The notes below the pieces were generated by a model that was not told the DNA's origin, did no database searches, and saw only the letters and a list, made by a program, of their open reading frames with translations. A DNA stretch of 64,000 bases from assembly GCA_018136815.1 (NCBI GenBank), contig CM030944.1, positions 1,302,456 to 1,366,455 of the forward strand, in the 5' to 3' direction. The translations under genes were made by a program, and so were the position numbers. This document shows, piece by piece, positions 1 to 9,740 of this stretch. Position 1 is the first letter of the stretch. Each line of letters starts with the position of its first letter. The DNA is from Isochrysis galbana. Taxonomy: Eukaryota > Haptophyta > Isochrysidales > Isochrysidaceae.

Positions 1-209
1 CGCATCGACAATCATAGCTTCGCACCCAGCAAGTATGATGTGCAATGCACACAACCCGGGGGCTAGGTAGGAAGCGATGGACAGTATGTGACGGAATGCG
101 CGGAGTGTTGTGGGAGGGGGGTGATCTCTTCAAACCCCGAACCCCGAGGGAACAAGAACAAGAGAAAGAGGGTAAAAATAGGGGAAGAGGACGAGGGGGA
201 GTGTCGTCC

Positions 210-285
210 AAGTAGAACTTATAATACCACTCGCACGGGGGCAGTTGCCAAAAACACAACCAAACTTCAGACTTGAGGTTGCAGT
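210..285 (+). repeat. Interspersed repeat R1, copy 1
   Basis: A stretch containing AGTAGAACTTATA, a G-rich run and then AACACAACCAAAC...TGAGGTTGCA. The same arrangement recurs at 37231-37294 and 37613-37680 on the same strand, so this is a dispersed repeat rather than unique sequence. No coding potential was recognised; its class is unknown. Confidence 0.6.
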
Positions 286-319
286 CTCTGTGGCGGCGCG
301 CATGTATACGTCGACGTCG

Positions 320-447
320 TTGTCGGCGGGCGCAGCGGCCTGCGAGCGATTCGGCGACTTGGGCCTGCCCCGTTGGGGCGTCGTGGCTGCGGGGAGCTGG
401 GAGCCGTCGGCGTGTGCTCCATGACTAAAACTATAACAATTGTTTTA
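320..447 (-). repeat. LINE 5'-end-like fragment
   Basis: Read on the minus strand, this resembles 56230-56335: a leader ending in TATAGTTTTAG, then an ATG-GAG-like start and proline/arginine codons. That is the layout of the 5' end of the LINE family described at 21259-22414. It is a decayed fragment. The rest of 1-1006 holds no gene I can support. Confidence 0.4.
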
Positions 448-1006
448 CTACTATGATAAGTACTATGGATAGACTATGGGTGCCGCCATGCCACTGCGCG
501 TGCTGCTCGCCGCAGGGTGGGATGCAAAAGCAGTTTTCCGCCGCGCTCGCCTCGCGCGAAGGGAAACAGAAAAGACTTCCCCCCCGCGGGGAGAAGTGGA
601 TTATTCAGAGGTTGATGGTATTTTTCATATTCGTTGGAAGGGGAAGGGGGGGGCGCCGCCTCGCCAGCGGGGAGGGGAAACGCTGCGATTTGAATGATGA
701 TGGATGTAGCACGGGGGGCCGGGCTGCAACCCATAGTGTTCATGATGGACGACATCATTCAATCCCAAAGGACTTGTCTGCCTTCATTCCCAATGTGTCC
801 CTATCCAAACGGACATTCGGGAGAACCTGAATAGCATCGAAAGCAATCTAGGCACAAGGTTGGCGTTGGGCCCGAGCAGTGCATCGCATCACGGTTCTCC
901 CGCAGCACACTCCAGCAAGACGTGCCAGGACAAGGGCCGTTGTAGCGGGCTTGGACGGCAGGCGGCTGTGTGGGCGCGCATAGAGGTCTCCTGGCTCCGT
1001 CTGAGT

Positions 1007-3004
1007 TCAGGTGCGTTTGGGCCTCGAGCGCACGTCGTTGGGGTTCTTCTTGCCATACCCAACTTTGACATTGATGCCGAAGGGCTGCCCCTTCTTGCCG
1101 GAACGCCCAAAGTGTGCGTCAACGTCGTAGTCGGGATCAAAAACGTCGACGCCCTTCTTCTTGCCCTGACGGCGCGCCTTCTCCGCAGCCTCTGCCAGCT
1201 GGTCCTCCGCGAGGATCATGTTCCGGGCGTGTCTTCCAGCCTTGGGCGCCGGGATGGCATACTTGGTGCCGCGAATGTTCGTGGATCTCACCCGTGCTGG
1301 GGCACCGCGCTCGGGAAGCAGCCGCGTGTTGCCATGCGAGTCGATGATCGCGGCGAGCCGGACGAGCGAGGCGTTTCCGCACTTTTGGCAGAACTGAAGG
1401 TCGAGCTGCCTGTGCTCTTTAAAGCAGCCTGAGCAGCGAAGGACCCACTGCTTGATGGACTTCATTAGCATCCCCTCGACCGAGAGCAGTTTGAGGCCCA
1501 TCTGCAGCAACACCGACTGCATCGCGTAGTCCGTCGTGATGCACCCCACGCGCATCGACGCTTCCGGAATGCCGCTCGAGCGCGAATCGTTCGCTTGCAC
1601 CTTCTTGAGGTTGGCTGGGGTGATCCAGGGAAGATCAGGGTCCTCGTCATCTTCAAGGGGCACCGAGTCATCGAATTCCTCAGAAGGGAGTGGCGCACGG
1701 ATGTCATCGCCCCGAGCATCGGCACTTTCGCCGGACGCAATGCGCTGCTCGTACTCTCGCAGCTGCAGCATGAACGCCGGATTAGGCTGTGCCCACGGTC
1801 GAACCTGCTGCACGGTGCGCAGCGCGGCCGCCGCCCGCATCGGCGTCTCCGAAGTACGCATCAAGTAGGCACACACCACAGCAGCAGAGCGCGAGCGGCC
1901 GGCCTGACAATGCACCAGCACACGTCCGCCGGTCGCAAGAGCGTCCGAGATGAAGCGGACACAGCGATCGAAATGGGAGAGCAAGTTCTCGTCGCAAGAG
2001 TCATCGACCGCAATGCGCAGCCAGTGCGGCTGCTCCACCTCCTCGCCAAGCGGTGCCGGCCAGTTGGCGATGGGCAGGCCAAGATCCTCGCGCGCAACAG
2101 TCAGGACGTGCGTGATGGAGGCGGCGGCGAGCGCTGCCACGTTACGCACCGCGTCGACGGAGCCAAGATACAGGCCGTCGACAATGAGGCACGGCTGATC
2201 GTCGGCGACCTCCTCTACAAACTCCTCCTCCTTCGCCTCCCTTGGCAATGCGCAATCCTCAGGCTTCATTGTCGCGTCGTCGGCTTCACTAGCTGCAGGT
2301 GGCTCGTCGACTTGCGGCCTCCCACCGTCGGCATCGGCAAAGCGGTCCGCCTCGACGTTCGTCTCAGCGGTCGCGAAGACGGCAGCCTCGGCCAGCGTGG
2401 GAAAGTCCTCCACGGCCGTGCCCGGCGGGAGTGGGGCTGCGTCATGCGCTGCTCCAGGGGCGCGCGTGGCCCATGGCGCAGGAGTGCTCTTCTTGATCGT
2501 CGGCACGAGCGCGTGGTGCTCGGCCTGGTCAGCGCGAAGAGCGAGAGCCTCGAGTTCGGTGGCCGCCAGCCCCTCCACCTCCTCCACCTCTTCCGCCCCG
2601 CTAGCAGCCGTGCTGGTCTTCTCGCCAACCTGCCTGTCCCCATCTTCCTCTGCCCTCCCCCTCGTCAACCTGCCTCCCCTTGGTATCGGCTCCGTGCGCA
2701 GGTGAGCGACTCCAGCACACTCCTGCTTCTCGAGCATCCACGTCAGCGCGAGCACACGCAAGTCCACGCCAGAGAGCACTGGCAGATCCCCTGTGAGCCT
2801 TGCGAACCTCTCGACCGCCCGAAGGGCTTCGTCGCTCGGCTCCCTCACCTCGAGCTCAAACGGGAGGGCGGCGAGGCGTGCGCGCGTCGAGGCGTCACGC
2901 AGCTCTGCAAGCACCTCGGGAACAGTCACCAAACGCTCCGCACCCATCCGCTCCACCCGCGCACCGCGGATCAGAGGGCCGGAGTCGACCACGAGGAAGC
3001 GCAT
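1007..3004 (-). CDS. NOB1: NOB1-type PIN endonuclease with embedded dual-specificity phosphatase domain
   Basis: Single open frame of 665 aa from an ATG. Residues 1-105 are the first part of a NOB1 PIN nuclease domain (D7 in VVDSG, E30, D81). Residues 110-265 are an acidic linker. Residues 271-425 form a complete dual-specificity phosphatase: substrate-loop aspartates near 334-335 and the signature HCQAGRSR with C366 and R372. NOB1 sequence resumes at 460 (WITPANLKK), gives the closing PIN strand with T491-D492, then the zinc ribbon (C524, C527, C539, C542) and a basic tail. In known eukaryotic NOB1 the PIN domain is likewise split by a long linker; NOB1 cleaves 20S pre-rRNA at the 3' end of 18S rRNA during 40S maturation. 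The phosphatase sits in that linker. Both parts are in one frame without a stop. That it is one protein is seen; that both activities work is inferred. Confidence 0.88.
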   Translation of the reverse strand: MRFLVVDSGPLIRGARVERMGAERLVTVPEVLAELRDASTRARLAALPFELEVREPSDEALRAVERFARLTGDLPVLSGVDLRVLALTWMLEKQECAGVAHLRTEPIPRGGRLTRGRAEEDGDRQVGEKTSTAASGAEEVEEVEGLAATELEALALRADQAEHHALVPTIKKSTPAPWATRAPGAAHDAAPLPPGTAVEDFPTLAEAAVFATAETNVEADRFADADGGRPQVDEPPAASEADDATMKPEDCALPREAKEEEFVEEVADDQPCLIVDGLYLGSVDAVRNVAALAAASITHVLTVAREDLGLPIANWPAPLGEEVEQPHWLRIAVDDSCDENLLSHFDRCVRFISDALATGGRVLVHCQAGRSRSAAVVCAYLMRTSETPMRAAAALRTVQQVRPWAQPNPAFMLQLREYEQRIASGESADARGDDIRAPLPSEEFDDSVPLEDDEDPDLPWITPANLKKVQANDSRSSGIPEASMRVGCITTDYAMQSVLLQMGLKLLSVEGMLMKSIKQWVLRCSGCFKEHRQLDLQFCQKCGNASLVRLAAIIDSHGNTRLLPERGAPARVRSTNIRGTKYAIPAPKAGRHARNMILAEDQLAEAAEKARRQGKKKGVDVFDPDYDVDAHFGRSGKKGQPFGINVKVGYGKKNPNDVRSRPKRT

Positions 3005-3454
3005 CGCGCTCAGACTCGACGCAGGCGGAGGACGGGCGAAGGAAGACAGAGATCTGCCGCCTCATACAAGAGAGAAAGACGGATGGGTGAGGACGTCAAT
3101 GGCACGATGTCCAGACTGGGGAACCTCTCTAGAATAGAGGGATCTGCGGCCTCGTACGATAAAAGTCGACAGCGAGCCAGAAGGCCGAGGGCGGGCCGCC
3201 CGCCGGCGCCCCGTGCGGCACGCGGACGGAGGAGAGCCTCTCTCCTTCACTCTCTCTCTGCCGGGAGGGGCCCGTCCCCTCTTCCCCCCCTCCCGCCAGA
3301 GTTTTCTTGTTGGGTGAGTATAACCCGGCAACGGAGCCCCTAGAGCCTAGAGCCGAGATTTGGCCCCGGCCAGGTTTTCGCGAAATTTGGGCTCGCTCAA
3401 AAAAAATATGCGCGGAATTTGGGTTGGAAACCAACGAAATTTGGCGAAAAAGGC

Positions 3455-3640
3455 GAAAAGGCGAGGCGCGGCGGGGGGGCGGGGGCTGGGGGCGCGCGGG
3501 GGGTGGGGGGTTGAGGGGCGAGAGGCGAGGGGCGAGGGGCGAGGGGCGAGAGGCGAGAGGAGGAGAGGAGAGGGTGAGAGGGGCGAGGGGGGAGGGGAGG
3601 GGCGAGGGGGCGGGGGGTGCAGGGTGCAGGGTGTTCTAAG
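3455..3640. repeat. G-rich tandem low-complexity tract
   Basis: Degenerate repeats of GGGGCGAGAGGCGAGG-type units between the NOB1 upstream region and the transposase remnant. Open frames crossing it on either strand are products of composition. Confidence 0.7.
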
Positions 3641-4862
3641 TCTAAGCTCATATGCAAATACGTTGGCGACCGGGATGCGCATGCGAGACAAGATGGTATC
3701 AATGAGGCAGGACGAGATGCCATCCGCATTCATCGAGCCGCGCAGAAACATGACGCGCACGGCCCTGAGGCAGAACTCAAAGCCCGGGAGACAAGTCCGC
3801 AAGTCCTGAAGACAATGGCAAAGGACTCGCCTGAGTGCGTCGTGCCGTCGTGGTACACGCCGACACGCCGATGAACGGATCCCCACTGAACTCGTTGAGC
3901 AGCATCTTGTCCTCCTTGAGCCGGAGGGGGCCCAGAGGTTAACTGCCAAGTGACATGCTGCTGTCAAAGAGATACCTGCCACCCTCTCTATGTAGCGCCG
4001 AAGCTTGTCGCTCTTGTGCAGCGGGATGCCAGCCTTCAAGAGCTCCTCAGTCCATTCGGCCCGAGACACTTGCGTCGCCACGGGAGTCGAGCCCATTCCG
4101 AGTATGTCAGCGCCGTCGCCGCTCTCGTTCATCACGCCCTTATAATCGTGGATCGCTGCCTGGATCCTGCCCATGTTTTCCGCCTTGGAAGATGCTCTCT
4201 TGAGTCCCTCGAGATGCTTCGTCACGGACTGGCAGTGCTTCTGGACCACCTGCACCTGCTTGCCCGAGCCTATGTTGCACTTGCACGCGTTGCACCACAG
4301 CTGCATGTTGTTCGGGTTCTCGGTGATGCGCAAGTGCATGGTACGCTCGATGACACGTCGTTCAAGCGCCCGCCGTTCTTCTTCTTCGAGATGCCGCGGC
4401 CCTTCTTGTGGCGGGACTCGTCGAGACCCGACTCCAACTTGCGCTTGTACTTGGAGAAAGGGACCTTGCGGGACTTGTTCACTTCGGATGCTGCAGGCAT
4501 GTTCTTCTGCACGAAGTCCTGGAGCGTCTTCTGCGTGAAGATCTCCGGCCGTCCAAGATCTTCTTCTTCTCGCTCTCCCCCTCCCCCTCTTCCTCCTCCT
4601 CTGCTCCCTTATCCAGATGATCATCACTCTCTTCTAGGCCGACATCCATCGGCGTTGCCGACGTGCCATTGCCAGTGCTGCTAGGATGAGAGCAACGACC
4701 CGCCGCAGCCGCAGCCGGCGGCGGCCGTACCGGCTCAGGAACGGGCGCAGGAGCCGCCGCTCGCGCACCGGCTGCAGCACGGCGTGTGAGCTCCTCTGCC
4801 GTTATCAGGCCCGCCGTGTGCAGCGCGAGCAGCCCATCGAGGAAAGAGGCTGCGCAGGCCAT
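3640..4862 (-). pseudogene. Decayed hAT-like transposase with BED-type zinc finger
   Basis: Read on the minus strand, pieces of one protein occur in three frames. From 4862 comes a leader (MACAASFLDGLLALHTAG...) and an acidic/lysine segment. After a frame change near 4540 comes QDFVQKNMPAASEVNKSRK..., and after another near 4360 a zinc-finger region (WCNACKCNI... followed by H and C ligands). Next come a core-like AEWTEELLKAGIPL and, after more damage, a motif resembling the DGTT box. It ends near 3650 with ...MNADGISSCLIDTI. Layout and motifs parallel the better-preserved ORF at 15144-17021. Several frameshifts and a missing C-terminus indicate a dead copy. Confidence 0.65.
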
Positions 4863-4950
4863 GAGACGGCGCGATGGCGCGATGCTTGAGGCGCAGGTAA
4901 CGCAGTAACGCGTATATTTAGTAGTGGCCTTATCCTAAGTTTAACCACAC

Positions 4951-6447
4951 ATGGACCACATTTGCAGGGAGCTCGAATGTGGATCCACATATGTACCCAC
5001 ATTTGGTGGAGGCCTCGCCCACATCGGAGAACCACATATGTGGAGAGGGAGAGGGAGAGAGAGAGGGAGGGAGGGATGGAGGGAGAGGGAGAGGAAGAGG
5101 GAGGGAGGGAGCGAGGAGCTTCCCCTCACCGCACGTACCCAGTTCGGTCCCATGCACTCACCGCATTCATTCTCACTCTCTCCCTCACGCGCTCCCCGTC
5201 TCAGGTATAGCCAAGAGGCCAAGTGGTTCAAATGGTACATATCCGAAGTGGCTCGGTACATGAAATCCGGTGCACCCCGTATCGACATAGAGACTAAAAT
5301 TCCTAAACGGCCTACCACACTTGCCTTTGTTAACTACCGTCAGCATCACCGGCCAGCGCACACACCGGCGCATTTCATCGACGGCGGCAGCGCTGAAGTA
5401 TTTGGACAAGATAACGACGTTGGTCTACTCATTGACGACTTGCGCAACGAGCAGAGTCTCACCATTGACACAGGCATCGATTGGAGCCACTCATCATCGT
5501 TGGCTGATGAGCAATCTCTTGAAGTGCTCGCTAGTAGAAGCGCGGCACCCTCATCTTCATTGCCGCCGTCACCAATGGGAGAGGAGGCAAACGCGACGAC
5601 AGGCGACGGCGACGGTGGTGGCGGCGAAGGAGGCGGAGGCGACGGAGGGGGTGGAGAAGGAGGAGGTGGGGACGGAGGCGGTGGTGAGGGAGGGGGTGGG
5701 GAAGGAGGGGGTGGGGAAGGAGGGGGTGGAGAGGGAGGAGGTGGGGAGGGAGGGGGTGGAGAGGGAGGGGGTGGAGAGGGAGGGGGTGGAGAGGGAGGGG
5801 GTGGAGAGGGAGGGGGTGGGGAAGGAGGGGGTGGGGAAGGAGGAGGTGGGGAAGGAGGAGGTGGAGAGGGAGGGGGTGGAGAGGGAGGCGGCGGTGATGG
5901 TGGTGGTGGAGAAGGAGGGGGTGGAGATGGAGGCGGTGGGGAGGGTGGAGGAGGTGATGGCGGTGGCGGGGAGGGAGGGGGTGGGGAGGGGGGGGGTGGG
6001 GAAGGAGGGGGTGGAGACGGAGGAGGTGGAGATGGAGGGGGTGGAGACGGAGGGGGTGGGGAAGGAGGAGGAGGTGACGGTGGTGGCGGGGAAGGAGGGG
6101 GTGGCGAGGGTGGAGGAGGCGACGGTGGTGGCGGCGAAGGAGGCGGAGGCGACGGAGGGGGTGGAGAAGGAGGAGGTGGGGACGGAGGCGGTGGTGAGGG
6201 AGGGGGTGGGGAAGGAGGGGGTGGGGAAGGAGGGGGTGGAGAGGGAGGAGGTGGGGAGGGAGGGGGTGGAGAGGGAGGGGGTGGAGAGGGAGGGGGTGGA
6301 GAGGGAGGGGGTGGGGAAGGAGGGGGTGGGGAAGGAGGAGGTGGGGAAGGAGGAGGTGGAGAGGGAGGGGGTGGAGAGGGAGGCGGCGGTGATGGTGGTG
6401 GTGGAGAAGGAGGGGGTGGAGATGGAGGCGGTGGGGAGGGTGGGTGA
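4951..6447 (+). CDS. Possible ORF ending in a Gly-rich minisatellite domain
   Basis: Open frame of 498 aa with an ATG. The first 90 residues are low-complexity Arg/Glu. Residues about 90-210 look like ordinary protein (EAKWFKWYISEVARYMKSG and onward), and the rest is GGGGE/GGGGD pentapeptide repeats coded by a 15-bp minisatellite. The opposite strand is also open over the repeat and would read PPPPS, a pattern common in algal cell-wall proteins, so the coding strand is uncertain. The ordered segment favours plus. No family recognised. The flanks at 6.6-7.3 kb carry virus-like repeats. Confidence 0.3.
   Translation: MDHICRELECGSTYVPTFGGGLAHIGEPHMWRGRGRERGREGWRERERKREGGSEELPLTARTQFGPMHSPHSFSLSPSRAPRLRYSQEAKWFKWYISEVARYMKSGAPRIDIETKIPKRPTTLAFVNYRQHHRPAHTPAHFIDGGSAEVFGQDNDVGLLIDDLRNEQSLTIDTGIDWSHSSSLADEQSLEVLASRSAAPSSSLPPSPMGEEANATTGDGDGGGGEGGGGDGGGGEGGGGDGGGGEGGGGEGGGGEGGGGEGGGGEGGGGEGGGGEGGGGEGGGGEGGGGEGGGGEGGGGEGGGGEGGGGEGGGGDGGGGEGGGGDGGGGEGGGGDGGGGEGGGGEGGGGEGGGGDGGGGDGGGGDGGGGEGGGGDGGGGEGGGGEGGGGDGGGGEGGGGDGGGGEGGGGDGGGGEGGGGEGGGGEGGGGEGGGGEGGGGEGGGGEGGGGEGGGGEGGGGEGGGGEGGGGEGGGGEGGGGDGGGGEGGGGDGGGGEGG
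5611..6447 (+). repeat. 15-bp GGAGGGGGTGGAGA-type minisatellite
   Basis: About 55 units of 15 bp. A higher-order duplication is visible: the irregular run starting at 5611 recurs at 6121, and the variant GGCGGCGGTGATGG block at 5886 recurs near 6381. The block spacing differs by one unit (510 versus 495 bp), so a segment of about 33-34 units was duplicated. Confidence 0.9.
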
Positions 6448-6734
6448 TAGGAGGGGCTTCCCCTGGGGAGGGGGCGGCAGAAGAGAACTCTGCTCTTGGG
6501 GGAGAAGAATGGCTGCCGTTTTGTTTCCACCAATAACGGAGGTGAAAGTATGGCATCAGGGTATGTACAATCACATCAATGAAAAAAAATGGGTGCCCGG
6601 TTTGGACAGTTGTGCCTTGGAGTTATGGCCCTGGACATGACGGGTGCCTTGGACAGTGAGGAAACAGTTGTGGTGTAGTTAGAAACAGTTATGAACAGTT
6701 ATGGAGTTATGGCCCTGGTGTCTGATTGTAGAAG

Positions 6735-7135
6735 TTACGGATGAGATGGGCAGTTACGGATGAGGTGGGCAGTTACGGATGAGATGGGCAGTTACGGATG
6801 AGGTGGGCAGTTACGGATGAGATGGGAGGCGGACGTGGCGGTTTGGAGGGGGGGGGTGGCAGTGGCGGTGAGGACGGAGGAGGTTGAAGTGGAGGAGACG
6901 AAGGAGGAGGTTGCAATGGCGGCGAGGACGGAGGAGGTGGCAGTGGTGGTGAGAATGGAGGAGGTGGCATTGGAGGAGACGAGGGAGGAGGTGAGATTGG
7001 CGGTGAGGACGGAGGAGGTGGCAGTGGTGGTGAGGAGGGAGGAGGTGACAGTGGTGGTGGTGGGCAGTTAGTCGAGTGGGTGGTGGGCAGTTAGTCGAGT
7101 GGGTGGTGGGCAGTTAGTCGAGTGGGTGGGCACTT
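6735..7135 (+). repeat. TGGGCAGTTA-anchored tandem repeats
   Basis: Several copies of ATGAGATGGGCAGTTACGG near 6745-6825 and three copies of TGGTGGGCAGTTAGTCGAG near 7055-7120, separated by a GGAGGAGGTGGCAGTGG purine-rich stretch. The word GGGCAGTT recurs at 8320-8490, so it marks this whole virus-like region. Confidence 0.6.
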
Positions 7136-7159
7136 GGGCAGAAGAACTTCCAATGTAAC

Positions 7160-7262
7160 GTTGTACGAAAACCCTTTGCGGGCTCGGCAAACCTCGGCAA
7201 AGTGGTTCGGGTGGCTGGAGGAAAGTGCGCTTTTAGAGTGGGTTTTGTGCCCGCATTAGCCC
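7160..7262 (+). repeat. Repeat shared with 45.1-45.2 kb
   Basis: The segment CAAAGTGGTT...GGAGGAAAGTGCGCTTTTAG...GGG reappears on the opposite strand at 45138-45200 with only two 4-bp insertions and a few substitutions. Both copies adjoin virus-like ORFs. It may be a terminal or promoter repeat of one element type; no function can be read from it. Confidence 0.65.
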
Positions 7263-7490
7263 TTTTCGTACAAAACGTAAACCGCCCACTGGCGCGTATG
7301 GTGCAAGTGAGTGCTTTGGACAGCCGCACATGGAGGCGGTGAGTGCTCCATCACCATGACACGATCGCCGGCAATCTTGTCGGTCATTGGAAGACCTCTC
7401 CCGCAGATTCTGTGCGCTCTTGTTGGTGTGCGTCACGCCGGGGCACACGTCACTGGCTCTGTGAGACTGTCGAGGCCTTCGGCGAGTATA

Positions 7491-8072
7491 CTACCGGTCT
7501 AGAAGACGGCCTTGCTCGATCCCTTCTTGGCGCCCTTGCTCGAGTCCTTCTTGGCGCCCTTGCTCGAGACCTTCTTTGCGCCCTTCCTCAAGACCTTCTT
7601 TGCGCCCTTCCTCAAAACCTTCTTGGCGTCCTTGCTCGAGCCCTTCTTGGCGCCCTTGCACGATCCCTTCTTGACGCCCTTGCTCGAGACCTTCTTTGCG
7701 CCCTTCCTCAAGACCTTCTTGGCGCCCTTGCTCGAGCCCTTCTTGGCGCCCTTGCTCTAGACCTTGAGGACGGCCTTGCTCGAGTCCTTCTTGGCGCCCT
7801 TCTTGGCGCCCTTCCTCAAGACCTTCAAGACGCCCTTCTTGGTGCGCTTGCTCGAGACCTTGAGGACGCCCTTGCTCGTCGTCTTCCTCCAATTGTTGTG
7901 GTTGGGCTCGTTGTGTGTAGCCTTGTGAGTAGCCTGCCGAGAACCCGCTCATATGCCCTTGTATGAAGCCTCGATCGTACTCGGATCCGATGTCATACAC
8001 AAAAGTGGGTGGAGTCCACTGCACCCGTAGTAGCTTGGAGATGTCATGTAGATGAGCCGTACGCTGGCTCAT
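7491..8072 (-). CDS. Glu/Gln/Arg-rich tandem-repeat protein
   Basis: 193 aa from an ATG at 8072. Residues 1-55 are non-repetitive (MSQRTAHLHDISKLL..., then a GFIQGHMSGFSAGYSQGYTQ segment). The rest is an 8-residue repeat, EGLEQGRQ and variants, coded by a 24-bp unit, and should form a long charged helix or coiled coil. The plus strand is also open through the repeat (LLGALAR), but only the minus frame has an ordered N-terminus and an ATG. Function unknown. It lies in the virus-like stretch between the minisatellite ORF and the RING gene. Confidence 0.5.
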   Translation of the reverse strand: MSQRTAHLHDISKLLRVQWTPPTFVYDIGSEYDRGFIQGHMSGFSAGYSQGYTQRAQPQQLEEDDEQGRPQGLEQAHQEGRLEGLEEGRQEGRQEGLEQGRPQGLEQGRQEGLEQGRQEGLEEGRKEGLEQGRQEGIVQGRQEGLEQGRQEGFEEGRKEGLEEGRKEGLEQGRQEGLEQGRQEGIEQGRLLDR

Positions 8073-8394
8073 CGAATTGTTGAGGCATTGACAGGCCCTC
8101 GATCACACGAATCGTGTACAGTGGAATAGGAGATGCTTCAACCATTCGCCGTGCTGTGTCCACACACCCCTCTTCCCCTCCTCCTCACCATATTTTCAGA
8201 CCGGTTCACGTTGCGTATGAGAGCTCTCCACACCAGCAAAGAGTATTCTTTTTTGTACTCGGCAAGACAATCTTGCTGAGACTTGGGCAGGTGTGTGGAT
8301 GCAGGGGCAGTCAGTATGTGCACGGGCAGTTGGGAAGTTAGATCCAGAGGAAGAAGGTAGCACGAAGGGCACTTGTATGTATCCAGAGCAGTTG

Positions 8395-8500
8395 GGCAGT
8401 TGGGGGTGAGAGGGGGGGGGGGGGCGGTCGGAGTTGGGCAGTTGAGAATGGGGGGGGGGGGGGGGGGCGGTCGGAGTTGGGCAGTTGTTTGCACAGAGAG
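8395..8500 (+). repeat. Poly-G tracts with GGGCAGTTGG words
   Basis: Two long G runs (near 8414 and 8452) separated by CGGTCGGAGTTGGGCAGTTG, which is repeated at 8427 and 8470. This is a local duplication upstream of the RING gene. Confidence 0.6.
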
Positions 8501-8717
8501 GGCGCTTCTCTTCCCCTCCCTCCCTCCGCGCCGCGCCGCTTCCCTCTCCGCTCCGCTCTCCGCTCCGCTCTCCGCTCTGCTCTCCCTCCCGCCCTCCCGC
8601 TCTCCCTCCCTCCCTCCCGCTCTCCCTCCCTCCTCTCCGTCCCTCCCGCTCTCCCTCCCTCCCCTGAACTGTCCCCTCTTCCTTCCACTGCAAAGCAAGC
8701 GTCGCTCTGTCTGTTCC

Positions 8718-9740
8718 ATGACCTCTTTGGAATCCTCTGTCCCGTCATTCCTCTCCTATCTTGATGCCATTCCTCCTGTCGAACGATCCATTGTGGTCCA
8801 TCCTTTCCACAATCCTCCTCCTCTCCGCTCTCGACCCACTTCCCCAGACCTCCGTCTCCTCGAACAACCCGATGGCTCCAACCAATACATTGTCATCTGT
8901 CCTCCACCCGTTCACAGCCCTGTTCCCTACTCCCTCCCTCCCTCTCCACCCGCTTCCCTGCCAGCACTAGACTCCCCTCCTTCCGACGGAGAAGCAGCTC
9001 CTGGGCACGTTGGTATGGATTCGAGAGACGTTGTCATTCTGTGTGACGATGACATTGCACCCAGGAGCAAGAGAAAGATCAGAGCACCACAGCGATACGA
9101 ACCACCCGTCCATCACAGGCGGCGGTCTCATCCGATGGAAGTCGATAATAGGGCACTCACGCGCAAGGTGAAGGCCATGGATGAAGAATTGGCACTGTTA
9201 CGAGAAGCAGCTCAAGATCATGTGGACATGGAAGTCAAGTACCACTCCATGAAACTGTCCGTTCAAGAGGCAGAGGCTCAAGTCTCTGAGCTACGCCTCC
9301 AAACCTGCTGCTCCCATTGCAAGAAGATGGTCACCGAAGTCGCAGTCGTCACCTGCAAGAACAACCATCCTGTCCACTTGGAATGTGCGCGCCAGATAGT
9401 CCGCGAAGACCATCCTCCGCCCAAATGCTTCTGTGGTACCAAACGTATGGTACACAAAGACTGTGAGAATGACCTATTATTCTTCAAGAAGATCAGATCT
9501 ACACCGCTTCACGCCATACACAAGACAATCAAAGAGAAGCGAGGACAAGAAAGTGACTGCATCATCTGCTTCTCGAACCCTAAGAACATGGTCACCTATC
9601 CCTGCAAACATGTGTTCGGCTGCGAGGGGTGCATGAACCAGCTATTGACGAATGCTGTGCAGACGGGGGGGACGTACAATTTCAAGTGTGCTGTCTGCCG
9701 ATGTGTAGTCGCGAAAGTGGAGAAAGTCTTTTTCTCATGA
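8718..9740 (+). CDS. RING-finger protein with a second N-terminal zinc module
   Basis: 340 aa from the ATG at 8718; the open frame extends upstream only through CT-rich low complexity, so this start was chosen. Residues 1-140 are Pro/Ser-rich and probably disordered, with a basic patch RSKRKIRAPQRY near 116-127. Residues 144-196 are a predicted coiled coil. At 197-240 is a cysteine/histidine module (CCSHCKK...TCKNNHPVHLEC...CFCG). A canonical C3HC4 RING lies at 281-327 (C281, C284, C296, H298, C302, C305, C324, C327), ending close to the C-terminus. RING proteins of this build are usually E3 ubiquitin ligases. Intronless, and flanked by virus-like ORFs, so a viral origin is possible but unproven. 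Confidence 0.75.
   Translation: MTSLESSVPSFLSYLDAIPPVERSIVVHPFHNPPPLRSRPTSPDLRLLEQPDGSNQYIVICPPPVHSPVPYSLPPSPPASLPALDSPPSDGEAAPGHVGMDSRDVVILCDDDIAPRSKRKIRAPQRYEPPVHHRRRSHPMEVDNRALTRKVKAMDEELALLREAAQDHVDMEVKYHSMKLSVQEAEAQVSELRLQTCCSHCKKMVTEVAVVTCKNNHPVHLECARQIVREDHPPPKCFCGTKRMVHKDCENDLLFFKKIRSTPLHAIHKTIKEKRGQESDCIICFSNPKNMVTYPCKHVFGCEGCMNQLLTNAVQTGGTYNFKCAVCRCVVAKVEKVFFS

Noticed and set aside
1595-3343. 582-residue plus-strand frame over the NOB1 locus
   Set aside because: Antisense to a gene with clear catalytic motifs; Arg/His/Leu-rich shadow.
5346-6533. Minus-strand PPPPS protein resembling algal cell-wall proteins
   Set aside because: It exists only because the 15-bp array lacks stops in several frames; its ends are not protein-like, whereas the plus frame has an ordered lead-in. 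Not excluded entirely.
7500-7900. Possible CRISPR array
   Set aside because: Direct 24-bp repeats are contiguous without spacers and keep a reading frame, so it is a coding minisatellite.
7343-7966. Plus-strand LLGALAR repeat protein
   Set aside because: Antisense reading of the EGLEQGRQ array; no ATG-led ordered domain.
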